A stretch of DNA of 64,000 bases. It comes from Viola odorata (taxonomy: Eukaryota; Streptophyta; Magnoliopsida; Malpighiales; Violaceae). The stretch's first letter is position 1. Every line of letters begins with the position of its first letter. The DNA lies in NCBI GenBank assembly GCA_963691705.1, contig OY829542.1, positions 34,892,579 to 34,956,578 of the forward strand. The letters run 5' to 3'. Positions 1 through 10,341 of this stretch are shown here, one piece after another. The position numbers and the translations under genes were made by a program. The notes beneath the pieces were generated by a model that made no database searches, was not told the DNA's origin, and saw only the letters and a program-made list of their open reading frames with translations.

Positions 1-340
1 AGCCGCGCGGTTGATACCCGGTGAAGCGATGTTGGAGCCTATCTGTGGCGAAAGGAAACAAAGAAATCCTAACTAGTAGCCGCGTGGTTGATACCCGGTG
101 AAGCGATGTTGGAGCCTATCTGTGGCGAAAGGAAACAAAGAAATCCTAACTAGTAGCCGCGCGGTTGATACCCGGTGAAGCGATGTTGGAGCCTATCTGT
201 GGCGAAAAGAAACAAAAGAAATCCTAACTAGTAGCCGCGCGGTTGATACCCGGTGAAGCGATGTTGGAGCCTATCTGTGGCGGAAAAAAAAAAAATCCTA
301 ACTAGTAGCCGCGCGGTCGATACCCGGTGAAACGATGACG
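1..340. repeat. 77-bp tandem repeat, about 4.4 copies
   Basis: Units begin at 1, 78, 155, 233 and 307, each starting AGCCGCG(C/T)GGTTGATACC, so the spacings are 77, 77, 78 and 74. Units differ by a few substitutions and by the length of an A-rich tract. The array starts at or before base 1. Tandem arrays in the 3' untranslated region are typical of Tat/Ogre elements. Confidence 0.9.
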
Positions 341-774
341 GAGAGGTGACCATACTGCAACAACAACGTTGAAACAGACGTAAAGCCCCCTCTGACAACG
401 AGGGACGGCAGGAATATGAGTGCAGCAGATGCGGAAGCAACGCTGATTTACTCTCAGAAATGCTATCGGAGGATATAATGGACATGCTACTTGAATGCAG
501 CTGATGAAAAGGTAACGGGATACAACGCGAAACTATGTGTCTATGGAAACTTAACGCCAAACTTCCCAGGCGGACAAGTGATCAAACGGCATTATGAAGA
601 AAAGCAGATAAAGAACTTCTATCCAAAAAGAGTGGATTAGCCAAGTCAAGGCCGACATCGTTTAGAGTACAAAATATGGACGGGCCCGTCAGCCACAAAA
701 ATGTAAACATCTAAACAACAAAAAGTCTAAACATTGGGCGGCGCGTTGACCCCTCCTTGCTGAGCAGCCTTCCA
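341..774. other. TE-A 3' untranslated region, no gene seen
   Basis: No convincing coding signal lies between the 77-bp array and the end of antisense gene A. A 110-codon minus-strand frame at 228-560 overlaps the tandem repeat and has no recognisable domain, so I do not call it a gene. Confidence 0.5.
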
Positions 775-3017
775 CTAGTAGAAACCGCTATCAGTAATGG
801 CTGAGGCTCTCTTGTCAAAATACGCAGAGTGATCGTCAATACGGAGCTCCTCAACTCCATAATGATGCATCACGACTTCTGACATGATTCCCCCACCCTG
901 CTCTAAGTACCAACGGTTCTTCTCAGCGTTAAGGGAGGAATCGGCAGATAGCTCAGCATTCCTCTGTCTCTCCAGACGCAGGCTATTCTCCTCCTGAGAG
1001 AGGCGTATGGCCAGATCAGCACGTTGTCGCTTCTCCTCCTCCAAAGCCAACTTAACGGCCTCCAACTCTTGTTTAACCGCGGTAGCCTCTCCCCGAGCAG
1101 TCTCCATACCTTCGTTGGCAGCAGCAAGGGCATTTTCAAGACGCTGTCGCTCTTCCAGCAGCCTGTTTATCTCTCCTTGCCCGTTAGCTGCAGCTCTGGC
1201 ATTCTCCTCATCCATATAGTGAAGATGGCAAAGTATAGAAAACGCCTGAGAGCGAAGGAAATTGATGCGCCCCTGCTCGCCCCGAGCCACAAAGGCATCC
1301 CTCTCTCTTGGAAGAGACAAAATCTCTGCCACCAGATAAGCGGTAGAGGAAATCACGGTCTCATGATCAGCATCGGCAGGAAACTGCAGAATACTGTCCC
1401 TAAAGGAGTGTAAGCTAACGTGATGAGTTGGCAGGAGAGGAGGCTCGTAGGGAGAGATACCAGCCATTAAGGTAGGGGCGGGGCCACCCTCGCAATAGTT
1501 GGATGAGGCATCGGAACAAAGAACAACGCGCCAGGAGAAGCTGGCCGGCTAGTGGAGCCCTCCACGTTAGGCATTGAGACCTCATTACCTCCGGGCACCT
1601 CAGGATTAAGGGCATCAGAATCATAGCCCGTTGGGTTGTGTGCAGAATGAATCAGAGAACCAGGAGGCACATGGGGTTGACCGCCGAAATCAACAGGTTC
1701 CGATTGATCAGCAGACGCACCCTCGCCCCCAAGGGCACTCGAACTACGATTGGCGGCCGAGGAAGAAGGGCTATTCGAAAGATCATAGCGAGCCTTCTTC
1801 TGACGCTCGTGAAGGACATTGGCGATACCCATATCTCCCTGGGAGGTAGAGGGGACAGAAGCAGCAACGACTTCCTAAATAACGCAGAACGTGATAAGGA
1901 AACCGTGCAAAAAGAAAGACAAAAGTTTTAAAAATAAGAAAAATGCTCACCTGAGTGGTGGAGGACACAAGAGGAATCCCAACAGGAATCGGATCAACCG
2001 TAGCCTCTGAAGAGACAACGGTCTGGGACGAAACGGAGGGGGTAGCACGTGCTTTCCTAGGCCGTTTCTATCTTACAACCCGAGGGCCCGTAACGTTAGC
2101 GGTAGCAGTGGCCTCCCCTTCCTCGGCGTTAGCAGCAGCAGCAGCAGCCCTAGCTTCAGCGGCAACTTTCTTTTTCACCTCCTGTTTCCTCCTCCTTCGG
2201 AAATACTCGGGCTCCCAACCAGGTGGAGGCACTGCACAATCACAAAACGTTAGCGTTAGTACTTCTTGACAATGCAAAAGAAAAAGGTCAAACGCTCACC
2301 CTTCTTGCACTGTTCCACGGGCAACCCGTTGGCCACTTTTCGGGCATCAACGCTAAAATCAAATTGAAGCAGCGTCTTCAACCAGCCATCCTCCGGGACG
2401 GATAGGGGTTTCCGATGACCCCAAGCCCCATCTTTAATTGTTTCGTTGAAGCCAGCCCTCCACAACGGCTCAGGCAGATCAACAATAAAAAATTCCTCTT
2501 TCCAGTGAGGAATAGAAGACTCAATGCCCATTAGTTTCCAGGTAAAGGGGTTCAAAGAACCGTCTTCGTAGCGAGGCGATATCGATATCACCCCTTTACG
2601 GGAATACAATTGGAAAATGTCATGAAGCAACGCTAAAGTGGGAGATTCTATTCCCTTGAAACGACACAGTGCGGCAAAAGCACTAACAACGCAAATCGCG
2701 TTAGGACTCAACTGGGCCGGAGCCAAATCAGAATCAGCCAACAACAATTTTACAAGCGGGTCAAGAGGGAGACGAAACCCATGATCGAAGAGCTTAGCAT
2801 ACAACATTCTACTATTTCCTGGCAAAATGTTGTTCAGTCGAAGCGACTCAGAAGCAGGATGCACGGGATATTCCTTGGGAAATCGTGCAGAAAACCCAGC
2901 AAGTCTACGGTTAATTAAGGGCAGCGTGTACAGAGAAGTGGGAGTAGTATCAATTACTTCTTCCCCGGAGGACCTTTGAGGGTCTCCTTCTTCAGAGGAT
3001 TTCTTAGTTCTAGCCAT
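775..3017 (-). pseudogene. Antisense gene A: spliced gypsy-type transposon-domain protein with coiled-coil tail
   Basis: The predicted structure is exon 1 3017-2300, intron 2299-2232, exon 2 2231-1951, intron 1950-1875, exon 3 1874 to about 1466, then a frame shifted by one base to 775. The introns have GTGAGC donors, TTGTGCAG and TTATTTAG acceptors, and a TACTAAC branch-site match in the first. Phases join exactly (phase 1, then 0). Exon 1 starts MARTKKS and holds the PF04195-like domain (FRLPLDPLVKLLL, PAQLSPNA motifs). Exon 2 is basic and Ala-rich. The last part (1467-775) is a Glu/Arg-rich coiled coil of about 100 residues. Breaks: TAG in exon 2 at 2070-2068 and a frameshift at the TAATG near 1465. 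The function of this family is unknown. It sits opposite to the retrotransposon strand, so introns can persist in the element's sense RNA. Confidence 0.7.
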
Positions 3018-3118
3018 GGCCAACAAGGAAGAAACAAGGAGAAAATAAAAAGACGTGTACCTTGTACCTTCGTGAAAGAGAACGCGAGGAGTCTTGAACC
3101 AGAAAGAGAGCGGCGTAA

Positions 3119-3129
3119 AGTATTTATCC
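3119..3129 (-). promoter_or_regulatory. TATA-like box of antisense gene A
   Basis: Read on the minus strand it is GGATAAATACT, about 100 bases upstream of the gene A start codon at 3017. The stretch 3018-3632 otherwise contains only leader sequence of gene A and the downstream flank of gene B. Confidence 0.4.
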
Positions 3130-3632
3130 AAAGGCAACAGCGTATAAGGGAAAGATGGAAAAAGAAAAGAGGGTAGAAGAAACAATAGATATAACCCTGA
3201 AAGGAAACGACCAGTCAGCAGCAGACACGTGGCGGGGTAGCGTGTCATAAAGTAAGGCACGCGCCAGAAGGTGCAAATTTGAAATAAGGATGAAACGCTT
3301 CTGCATTCGCAACTCCCTAGGAGACGCTTGCTCCAAACGCCCCTCTGAGGAAGGACACGTGTCTCCTTTCATCATTACCCTTCAAGTCGCATTAAATGAG
3401 GGACAGAGGGATTGATTTAAAAAACATAAAAAGCAGCGCTGGCCTTGCCAAACGGCGCGATGATACAAAGAAGATAAAGAAGGAATAAACGGTAATATCA
3501 TACAGTACGACAAAGGATACAAAGCGTTAGCATTATTACAAGAGAAATAATGTTCGAATGGTTTTCAAGAAATAACAAAAGAAGAGACAACAATAAGAAA
3601 AGCAAGAAAAGGCCCAGGCACCATCGCTAGCG

Positions 3633-5719
3633 TTAGACTTTCTCCCCCGAAGGACCAGAAGAACCGCTGTCACCTTTGCTAATCTCACCCATCACGATAG
3701 AGATGTAATCAGCTACCTAGGCTGGATCCGAGGGGTTACCTTTGAAACAGGACGCAAATCCAGAAATGAAGGCCTCCAGAACCCTCTTCCTCCATAACTC
3801 TTCCTTTAATGACGCCCTAGCAGACCCCTCATCTCGAGCAAGTATCTCTTCGCGGAGAAAGAGATTTTTCTTCTTTTCGAGCGCCAATTCCGCCTCCAGA
3901 ACTTCTATCTTGGCTTTCCCGATAGATTTTTCTCTGTCTAATTCCGTTTGGGACGATTCACAAAGACGCGTCAGCAACCTAGAGTGCTCCACCGCCTTCT
4001 CAAGCTGCACCCTTGCAACACACAATGCGCTGGAAAAATTACGTGACTCGCGATCGTGAATTTCGAATTGATAATTCAGATGGCGGAAGAAGTCCAGAGA
4101 ATCATTCAGAACATGGCGAAAGCGTGCCGAGGGAGGGAGTTGAAGAAATTCCTCTTTCTCCTTTTTTGAACTCAGCATCTCCCCTATCAAGGGTGCAGTA
4201 AACTCATCTCGAGAAAAAGGTTGGGGAACCCCGACAGCGCGAAGGGCATCAAAGCAGAACCCTGCAAGATTCATACGGTAGGCCGGGACCCCGTCAGGAC
4301 CAAGATTGATTGAGGGAGGCGGAGAAGAGCCCTGAGGAAAAATACTCTTGAAAGGAGTAAAAAACAGCTGCGGAGTAACCTTAGGCGGTAGCTCAGCAGT
4401 CGAATCCACCACAGGAGGTGTGACCACTACGTCAGGAATACAATGAGCAATCGGAGAACCGGGAGCGTCAGATATGGGAGGAGGACATTCCATCGGTAGG
4501 CCCTCTCCCTCAGAAGAACAAGTTTTTTCCAACGCCTCAGACAAAACAGCAGGCGTAGAAACAGTTGCCACATCCACAGGAGATGTCCCGGTAGCTTGTC
4601 CACTAGTGGCCACTCGAAGTTTTTTCCGACGCTGGGAAGCAGTAAGGCAAGAAGCGTGGCAAAGGTCTGACTTGGCATCTGCATCCTCATCATCGCTAGT
4701 AATTACCGTCGTTGCGACAGGCCGGGAGTCCGTCCCCGTGCGACGCTCCGGTAGCCAATTTTCCACAAAGCGAGAAGTTCGCACAGAGCTAACGGACCTT
4801 CGCCCTCCCCGGGCAACCGTTTTAGTTCTCTTCCTCGAAGGAGGAACGCCACCCCGACTTGAGCCCTCGGCCGAAGGCGAGGCCGGTAAAGTTTGAAGCG
4901 GTATTACGTTCAAAGGAGTACCAGCGTCACCTGGGAATCAACCGTTAGCTTCTTATAGCAAACAAAGCATGCAAGGACCAAAGTAAAGAAAATATGGAAA
5001 GAAATAGGCTCACCCATAACGCACTCTTCCAGAGGCTTGAACAGAGCAAAGGCACGAATACGGTAGTGAGTATTCTCGTCTTACAAAGCGTTAGCTTGGT
5101 CCAACTCAGTTCTGGACAAAATCGCGGGATTTGTCCAAACGGGACCTATCAGTTCCTGATTGAAATTGATACGCCACAAACGTGACGGTAGCTCCAGAAC
5201 AAAGAAGTTGCTCTTCCAATCAGCTACACCCTTCTTGAAGCCGTGAAAATGTTGCCAAAACGACTGCACGAGCGCATCATCCCACCGGGGAGTAATCTCG
5301 ATTAAACAATTGTAGCAAATCATGCTAAAGAATTTGCGAAACAAATTGATAGATGGGGTAAAAATGTTCTTCAACTCGCAAGCTCGAAGAAAAGCATAAA
5401 CCGCACACCAAGAGGAAGGAGTTATCTGGGCAGGATTAAGGCTATACTCCCGCAGCAGAGTTAGTATCGACTCATGAACGGGAAAGCGAAAACCATAAAG
5501 GAACATTTTAAAATAAAGAAGCCTACTGTGGCCCCACCCTAGATTATGAAGCCGCATATCACTTCCGGGAATAGAAGGCTCATGCCCAGGAGGAAAGGTA
5601 ATACCATGTTCCTCCAATTCGGCTTTTAGAACCACATCGCAGGTAAAAATACTCGGTGATTGGGCGACCTCGGGATCCATGGGCCTAGAGATAATCTGGG
5701 GAGGTCTATTCCTAGCCAT
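3633..5719 (-). pseudogene. Antisense gene B: paralogue of gene A, spliced, coiled-coil C-terminus
   Basis: Exon 1 is 5719-5014, the intron 5013-4931 (GTGAGCC donor, TTCCCAG acceptor) and exon 2 4930-3633, giving 668 codons in register. Exon 1 starts MARNRPP and carries the same PF04195-like domain as gene A (FRFPVHESILTLLRE, PAQITPSSW). Its intron falls at the same place and phase (1), right after a ...EC(V/K)(M/K)G-type sequence, so the two genes are duplicates. Exon 2 encodes a Ser/Thr/Arg-rich linker, a ~100-residue region (FRHLNYQFEIH) and a long Glu/Lys coiled coil. Breaks: TAA at 5083-5081 and TAG at 3719-3717. Both fit CAA/CAG to TAA/TAG changes, and the frame stays open for 27 codons to TAA at 3635-3633. 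Role unknown. Confidence 0.7.
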
Positions 5720-6215
5720 AGTAAACCAACAAAAAAGGAAATCTGAGAAGGGACGAATTGATACCTTAAAGGAGAAGAATCGCAGAGAAATCGGCGGACA
5801 GTGACGAGCGGCCGAAAAGGTATTCGGAGAAGAAGACGAAGAAAGACAAAAAGGAAAATTCGAAGTGAGGGCAAAAGTTTTGAGAAATTGGAGAATGGCC
5901 CTTCTTAAAGGATAAAAATGCCACCGCATTAATTGTGTCACCAATCGGGCGAAGACGCGTGTAAAAGAAGTTGGCCACGTGGAAGCACATTAAAGAAATT
6001 TGAAAAAGAGAAGTTATTCGTCGAGACTCCCCAAAAGGGCGAGACAGTATTGACCCAGTCAGAGTAACCGCGAAGCGATTACCTCAGTCAGGCCAACCGC
6101 TTGCGTTAGCTATCACTAAGAACCAGCAGGCTAACGGAAGTAACGACAAAAAAGGAAAAGTAGAAAGCATCATTTTATTCATAAAACGCCAATAGGCGGG
6201 TACAATGCATAACGG

Positions 6216-6638
6216 CTAATCCTCATCAGGCCAATAAATGCCATGGTGATAAACCCCGTCATCATCAAGGAATGGCATCTTCCCATCAGCATTCGGGACC
6301 GGCTGGTCTGCCTCCCTTTTTGGGCAGGACCCTGACGGGCATGATTTTCCTTTGGCACTCGAATCTGCCAACCCCGCACCAGCACTGATGGGAAAATCCT
6401 CGTTCAGCGAGCAATCAGGGGAAGAAAAATGTTTGCCACCCTCTTGAATAGCAGAACCAGAAGAAGCCAAAGTCGCAAAGGGCGTCTGGGAAGTCCGTTT
6501 CCCCTGCTTCTTACGACCCTTTCGGCGGACCGGAGGCCTCCATGGTGGCGAAGGAGGGGGATGATCTGAGTCCGGCGAAGTCGGGGGAGTCGGCAAGGAG
6601 TCGCGATCCATGGAACTTAAGAAATAAAAATCTGCCAT
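6216..6638 (-). CDS. Antisense gene D: small Pro/Ser-rich hypothetical protein
   Basis: It is an uninterrupted frame starting MADFYFLSS at 6638; an alternative start MDRDS lies at 6611. The protein of about 140 residues begins with a Pro/Ser/Asp-rich segment (TPPTSPDSDHPPPSPPW), then a basic patch (VRRKGRKKQGKR, a possible nuclear signal), and ends with an acidic, aromatic tail (DDDGVYHHGIYWPDED). I recognise no family. A clear TATA box sits about 65 bases upstream on the same strand. It lies between gene B and gene C and shares their orientation, so it is probably another antisense accessory gene of TE-A. Whether it is a full gene or the first exon of a longer one cannot be told. Confidence 0.45.
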   Translation of the reverse strand: MADFYFLSSMDRDSLPTPPTSPDSDHPPPSPPWRPPVRRKGRKKQGKRTSQTPFATLASSGSAIQEGGKHFSSPDCSLNEDFPISAGAGLADSSAKGKSCPSGSCPKREADQPVPNADGKMPFLDDDGVYHHGIYWPDED

Positions 6639-6701
6639 GTCACCTGCAAAAGCAAAAAAGAAGGAAAAGGATGAAGATGAACAGGAAAGGGAAACCAAAC
6701 T

Positions 6702-6711
6702 CCCTTATATA
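6702..6711 (-). promoter_or_regulatory. TATA box upstream of antisense gene D
   Basis: Minus-strand TATATAAGGG, a near-consensus plant TATA box, about 65 bases before the start codon at 6638. The stretch 6720-7126 beyond it holds no further convincing gene. Confidence 0.5.
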
Positions 6712-7126
6712 GCCGCGTGAGCATTTTGATCCCTGAAAAATCAATTAAGACGCTTGGGAAAAATAACTGCAATTGCAGAATCCGATCCGTCACAGGCGCA
6801 TCTGCTCGTCGAACGCACCAATCAAAGGGCACCAAAGAACCGCCCAACCACCTGCCCCTGAAAAGACGGCCCTGTAACAGTCAAGACAGAGCATTCATTG
6901 CTAATTCCCGGAACACGACCACTGCAATACAATGTCCCGAGGAAGACCCATTTTCAGTTGGGCTCATGACAAATATTCCCAACCAATAAAGCAAGCAACC
7001 AAGCAAGAAAAAAGAGAAGACATGGGAAAAAGCAGAGACAGTTATTTATTTAGGGCCAGGTGGCCTTAGCGTTCAAATATGTACAAGAAGCATAAGAAAA
7101 ACAACGAGAAGAAGCGAAGCCAGCGG

Positions 7127-7510
7127 TCAGATATTGGACCCCGCATCATCTTCCCCTGGCACAACGGGAACCTCCCTTAAAGCATCAGCGACGGAGGTTA
7201 GTTCGGAAGAGCAAGCTCTCATGCCCTTTAGGCAGCAGGCCAGCAGATCTTTCCTCTGCTGCAGCATCGAGGCCACCACATCAAGGTGAGCACTGACAGT
7301 GGCCAGTTTCGCCAAACTCTCTAGGGGATTAAAATCCTCCAGAGTTATTCCCAGCTGTCTAGACAGAATAGGGGTTAGCACCCCCTGCAACTCCAGGACA
7401 TCCTCGGAGGTCTTGGTGATCATCCTCTCCAGGAAGCCGATGTCACCCTCAGTAAGATTCTTCAGGGTCAGAGTTTTTGAGATCAGGAAATTGCGAGTCA
7501 GTTCATCCAT
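7127..7510 (-). CDS. Antisense gene C: small helical hypothetical protein
   Basis: An open frame of 127 residues starts MDELTRNFL at 7510; an in-frame upstream ATG at 7558 is possible. The sequence is Leu/Glu/Lys-rich with heptad-like spacing, so mostly alpha-helical (for example GDIGFLERMITKTSEDVLEL). It includes two adjacent Cys (LLACCLKG) and ends in an acidic tail. I recognise no family. A TATA-like box lies 60-70 bases upstream on the minus strand. Position and orientation match the other antisense genes of TE-A, and the 3' LTR starts 196 bases to its right. It is intact, unlike genes A and B. Confidence 0.45.
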   Translation of the reverse strand: MDELTRNFLISKTLTLKNLTEGDIGFLERMITKTSEDVLELQGVLTPILSRQLGITLEDFNPLESLAKLATVSAHLDVVASMLQQRKDLLACCLKGMRACSSELTSVADALREVPVVPGEDDAGSNI

Positions 7511-7570
7511 GGCGGAATATGAAAAGAAAGAACGTGAAAAATGCGAAGAAACTGGCACAGAGAAATCTCT

Positions 7571-7580
7571 GATTTATAGA
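7571..7580 (-). promoter_or_regulatory. TATA box upstream of antisense gene C
   Basis: Minus-strand TCTATAAATC, 61 bases upstream of ATG 7510. Confidence 0.45.
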
Positions 7581-7705
7581 TTCTGACAAAAAACCGTCAG
7601 GACCATCTTCTGAGGCAAAACCGCCCCGGTACTTAAAGGGACTCTCCGTAAGAGAAGGAACGTTAGCCCTTGGTAAACACTCGGGCTCATTTTCAGTTGG
7701 GCTTA

Positions 7706-8277
7706 TGATAACAATCCACCTAAAAGAAAGGGTATTTTCGTCTATCACCCGGTGGGAAGAGGCATAACTACTATTTCGCACCACCACGGTAGGGACAAGA
7801 TTGCTACCTTCCCCAAAGGCTAACGCTACAAAGGCTAACGGGGCCCTACCGGCTCCTCTCACGGACCTCCTGCTTGGCTCAAGGAGTTATCTCACCCCCA
7901 GAGGAAACCACGCGTCAGGATTAACGCTCCGGCCATTATCCTACCGCGGCAATATCTACCTACGAACCTACCCCCAAGGTAGCGTATCATGATAAGGGCG
8001 AACCACAGACCTTAACGCGAGCGATAGCTCCGTACCCGTTTACTCGGGCGGGAACGCCCCCTTTCTTCTATAAATACCTCCCCCACAAAGGAGGCAGGTA
8101 AGCGGACTTGACTGGCCAAAACTCTGCAAATTTCAGTACACCTACTGACTTAAGCATCAGAGTGTTTCCGCCGGAGACCCCCTCCGGCGCATTGCAGGTA
8201 CTGTGGACCGTCGCGCACACTGATCTGAGAAGAGCTGCTCCGCCATACATCCTTCGGCAGAAGACAAATTATTATCA
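7706..8277 (+). repeat. 3' LTR of TE-A (Tat type, 572 bp)
   Basis: It starts TGATAA and ends TTATCA. A TATA box (TCTATAAATACC) lies at 8067-8078, and the U5-like end has GACTTAAGCATCAGAGTG, a GC-rich hairpin (8170-8188) and ATTGCAGGTA, a layout typical of Tat LTRs. Two other copies with the same ends occur at 43305-43748 and 54316-54846. The copy at 54316 has a perfect TSD, which fixes both termini. Confidence 0.8.
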
Positions 8278-8474
8278 AGGTAAAATCAAAACATATCATC
8301 CAAAATAGGTCACTACATCTCAAAATAACAACACTATACTAAGGCATCCATATCTTCTTGTTCTTGCTCTGAGGGGGTTGCTTGTACTGGTTGTTGCTGC
8401 TCTTTGAAGCTGGTATGTCTTTGGTGGTGGTATTCTTAGGTGGTTTCCTGTACTGGGTGGTGGTGCTGCTTTAG

Positions 8475-9447
8475 TGATACGATCCCAAGATATATCACAT
8501 GACTATATGTACAAAAGCGTCAAGACATGATGGAGCAGATGGAGTTCGATCAGGGATCACAAAGGCTTGATGGAAACCTCTATATGTTGTGCTTATTGTG
8601 TCTAAATTTCACGACGTTTGGATGAGTGGATCGTCCAAAAGATCAAGCCAACATTCTCGTTGACAGTAGTCCTTCATAGACAAGGATTCTAAGACACATC
8701 AGGCAACTTCGTCCGAACCTAACCGGTGCTGTACAAGTCCGAATTATGCGATCAACCACATTTTGGAAAATTTAGGATGTTATCTTTTGTTTGAAACAAG
8801 TTTCAGCCCATTTGGCCCAGTGGTTTAAAAGTTATTCAAGTTGACATTATGGTGCGCAATGTGTACGCGAGACAACATACGACTTGAGGTTTCGGCCTAA
8901 ACCTTGGCCCGATGATGGAGAACTCGACATGGGCTGCTGGAATGTATTTAAATACATTTATATTTACTTTAATTATTTAATTAGTTAATTTATTAATTAG
9001 TTAATTAAGTTAATTTCCTTAATTAGAACTCCTACATCTTATCAGATTAGGGTTTGCTTGTAATTGCTTCTTAAGGAGCGGCTTGGCTTCATTATTGCGT
9101 TGGTTTTTATTTGATCATTTCAGAACCTTTGTTCTTCAATATTTGCCCATTGTTCAAGTGTTGAACACTTGTTCTTCTTGAGTCCGCAATACTTGAGTCG
9201 CATACAAGTAAATCATTGGAATTGCATTATTGTTTCATTTCTCTTAGTGTGATTCTCACATTGTTGAGTCTAGTCCTAGGAGCTCCATACAAGATCCTTG
9301 ACTTGAAATAGATTAGGGCTCTTAGCACAAGTTTGCTGAGTGGTCTAAGCTCGTACTAGTTGAGTTCATTATTTTCACATCGAAATCCATCCTTGAACCA
9401 CGATCAAAATTACGTGCTATGCATCCCACGCAACTAGGATCGTATCA
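8475..9447 (+). repeat. 5' LTR of TE-B (973 bp)
   Basis: It has 11-bp inverted termini TGATACGATCC/GGATCGTATCA and pairs with 12917-13871. It contains an AT-rich stretch of TTAATTA repeats near 8960-9020 followed by a transcript-leader-like region. Confidence 0.9.
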
Positions 9448-9449
9448 GT

Positions 9450-9461
9450 TGGTAGTGGAGC
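9450..9461 (+). promoter_or_regulatory. Primer-binding site of TE-B
   Basis: TGGTAGTGGAGC lies two bases after the LTR. It matches the canonical plant initiator tRNA-Met PBS (TGGTATCAGAGC) at 9 of 12 positions; the three differences are shared with other elements here. Confidence 0.7.
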
Positions 9462-10341
9462 TTAAGGCGTTCAAAGATTGGTAAGTATCTTTAAATGTTT
9501 TCAAGTTTTCATTGCTGAAATCGGTTTCTTCTTCTACTCCATTCTAAAACCGATTTCCTTGTGTGCTTGGTTCGTTACTTGAATAACAATTGATAGCGTT
9601 TTCTACCAACAAAAGGGTCCCGAAACACAAAAGAGAGTTTGTTCAATTTCTGTAAAAAAAAAAAAATAGTCCACCAAAGTGTCAAGTCAAAATTGTATTT
9701 CAATACATATTTATTAAAGTCTGATTTTAGTGAAAAGGATCCGTTTGAAAGTTGTGTTTGTTAGGGGTCCGAATAAAAAAGAATCAAGTGATTCGGAGTC
9801 CGGAGGAAAAAGTTGTGATCGAAACACCAAACTGTGTTCTTAGTCCAAAAAAGAAGAAGAAGAGAAATTCCAATAGAAAGAAGAGGAATTCGATTCTGCA
9901 AATACAAAAATGTATAGAAGTATTTGCGCTACAAAAGTCAAGTTTAGCAAGAAAATGAATTAAAGTGCAATTGCATATTAAAAATCAGAACTGAAAATTG
10001 AAATTGCTTGAGTCCTTTCAAGTCAATTTAAGCTTTCTTTGATTCCTTAAAATTGCTTTCTACTCTACTTGTTATTTGTTTAATTGGTTGTTCTTGCAAT
10101 TAATCAAATAGCAAGTGTCAACAATTGTTTTGAAGCTAGTTTTCCTTTGAGAGTCTTCTTGGAAGCCTTTTTTCTTGAACTCTTGAGTCTTACTAACACT
10201 TGAACAATTGCAGGGATTTTGAGTGATTTTTGTGAATTCATTAGAGAGTTTAAACATGAGAGTAAACACGTGAGGGAGTGCTAGGTTTAGTACAAATTTT
10301 ACGTTTGTTTTCTAGTGTTGTGAATTTACAGGAATTACAGA
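9462..10341 (+). other. TE-B 5' leader, non-coding
   Basis: An A/T-rich leader of about 880 bp between PBS and gag start. Its last ~250 bp are similar to 53590-53834 of TE-B2, including AGAGTCTTCTTGGAAGC and the stretch before GTAAACACGTGAGGGAGTGC. The similarity suggests a conserved functional leader. Confidence 0.6.

Larger units (their letters stand above)
1..8277 (+). mobile_element. TE-A: 3' part of a Tat-clade Ty3/gypsy retrotransposon with antisense genes
   Basis: No gag or pol is visible; those would lie left of base 1. The segment runs from a tandem repeat through four minus-strand genes to a 3' LTR (7706-8277), oriented + by its TATA box and its U5-like end. Two of the antisense genes carry the domain known as 'putative gypsy-type transposon' (PF04195-like). 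Antisense ORFs with this domain between pol and the 3' LTR are established for Tat-lineage plant elements. The LTR is preceded by GTTGGGCTTA, a weak polypurine-like tract. The same pre-LTR sequence recurs at 43264-43304, which supports the boundary. The left end and TSD are outside the window. Confidence 0.75.

Noticed and set aside
1..340. TTGATACCCG in the 77-bp repeat also seen at the Ogre LTR start (about 37357-37366)
   Set aside because: A shared 10-mer with no flanking similarity; chance cannot be excluded.
1007..1931. Plus-strand and other-frame ORFs overlapping antisense gene A
   Set aside because: Low-complexity shadows of the coiled-coil region; the minus-strand exons join in phase and carry a known domain.
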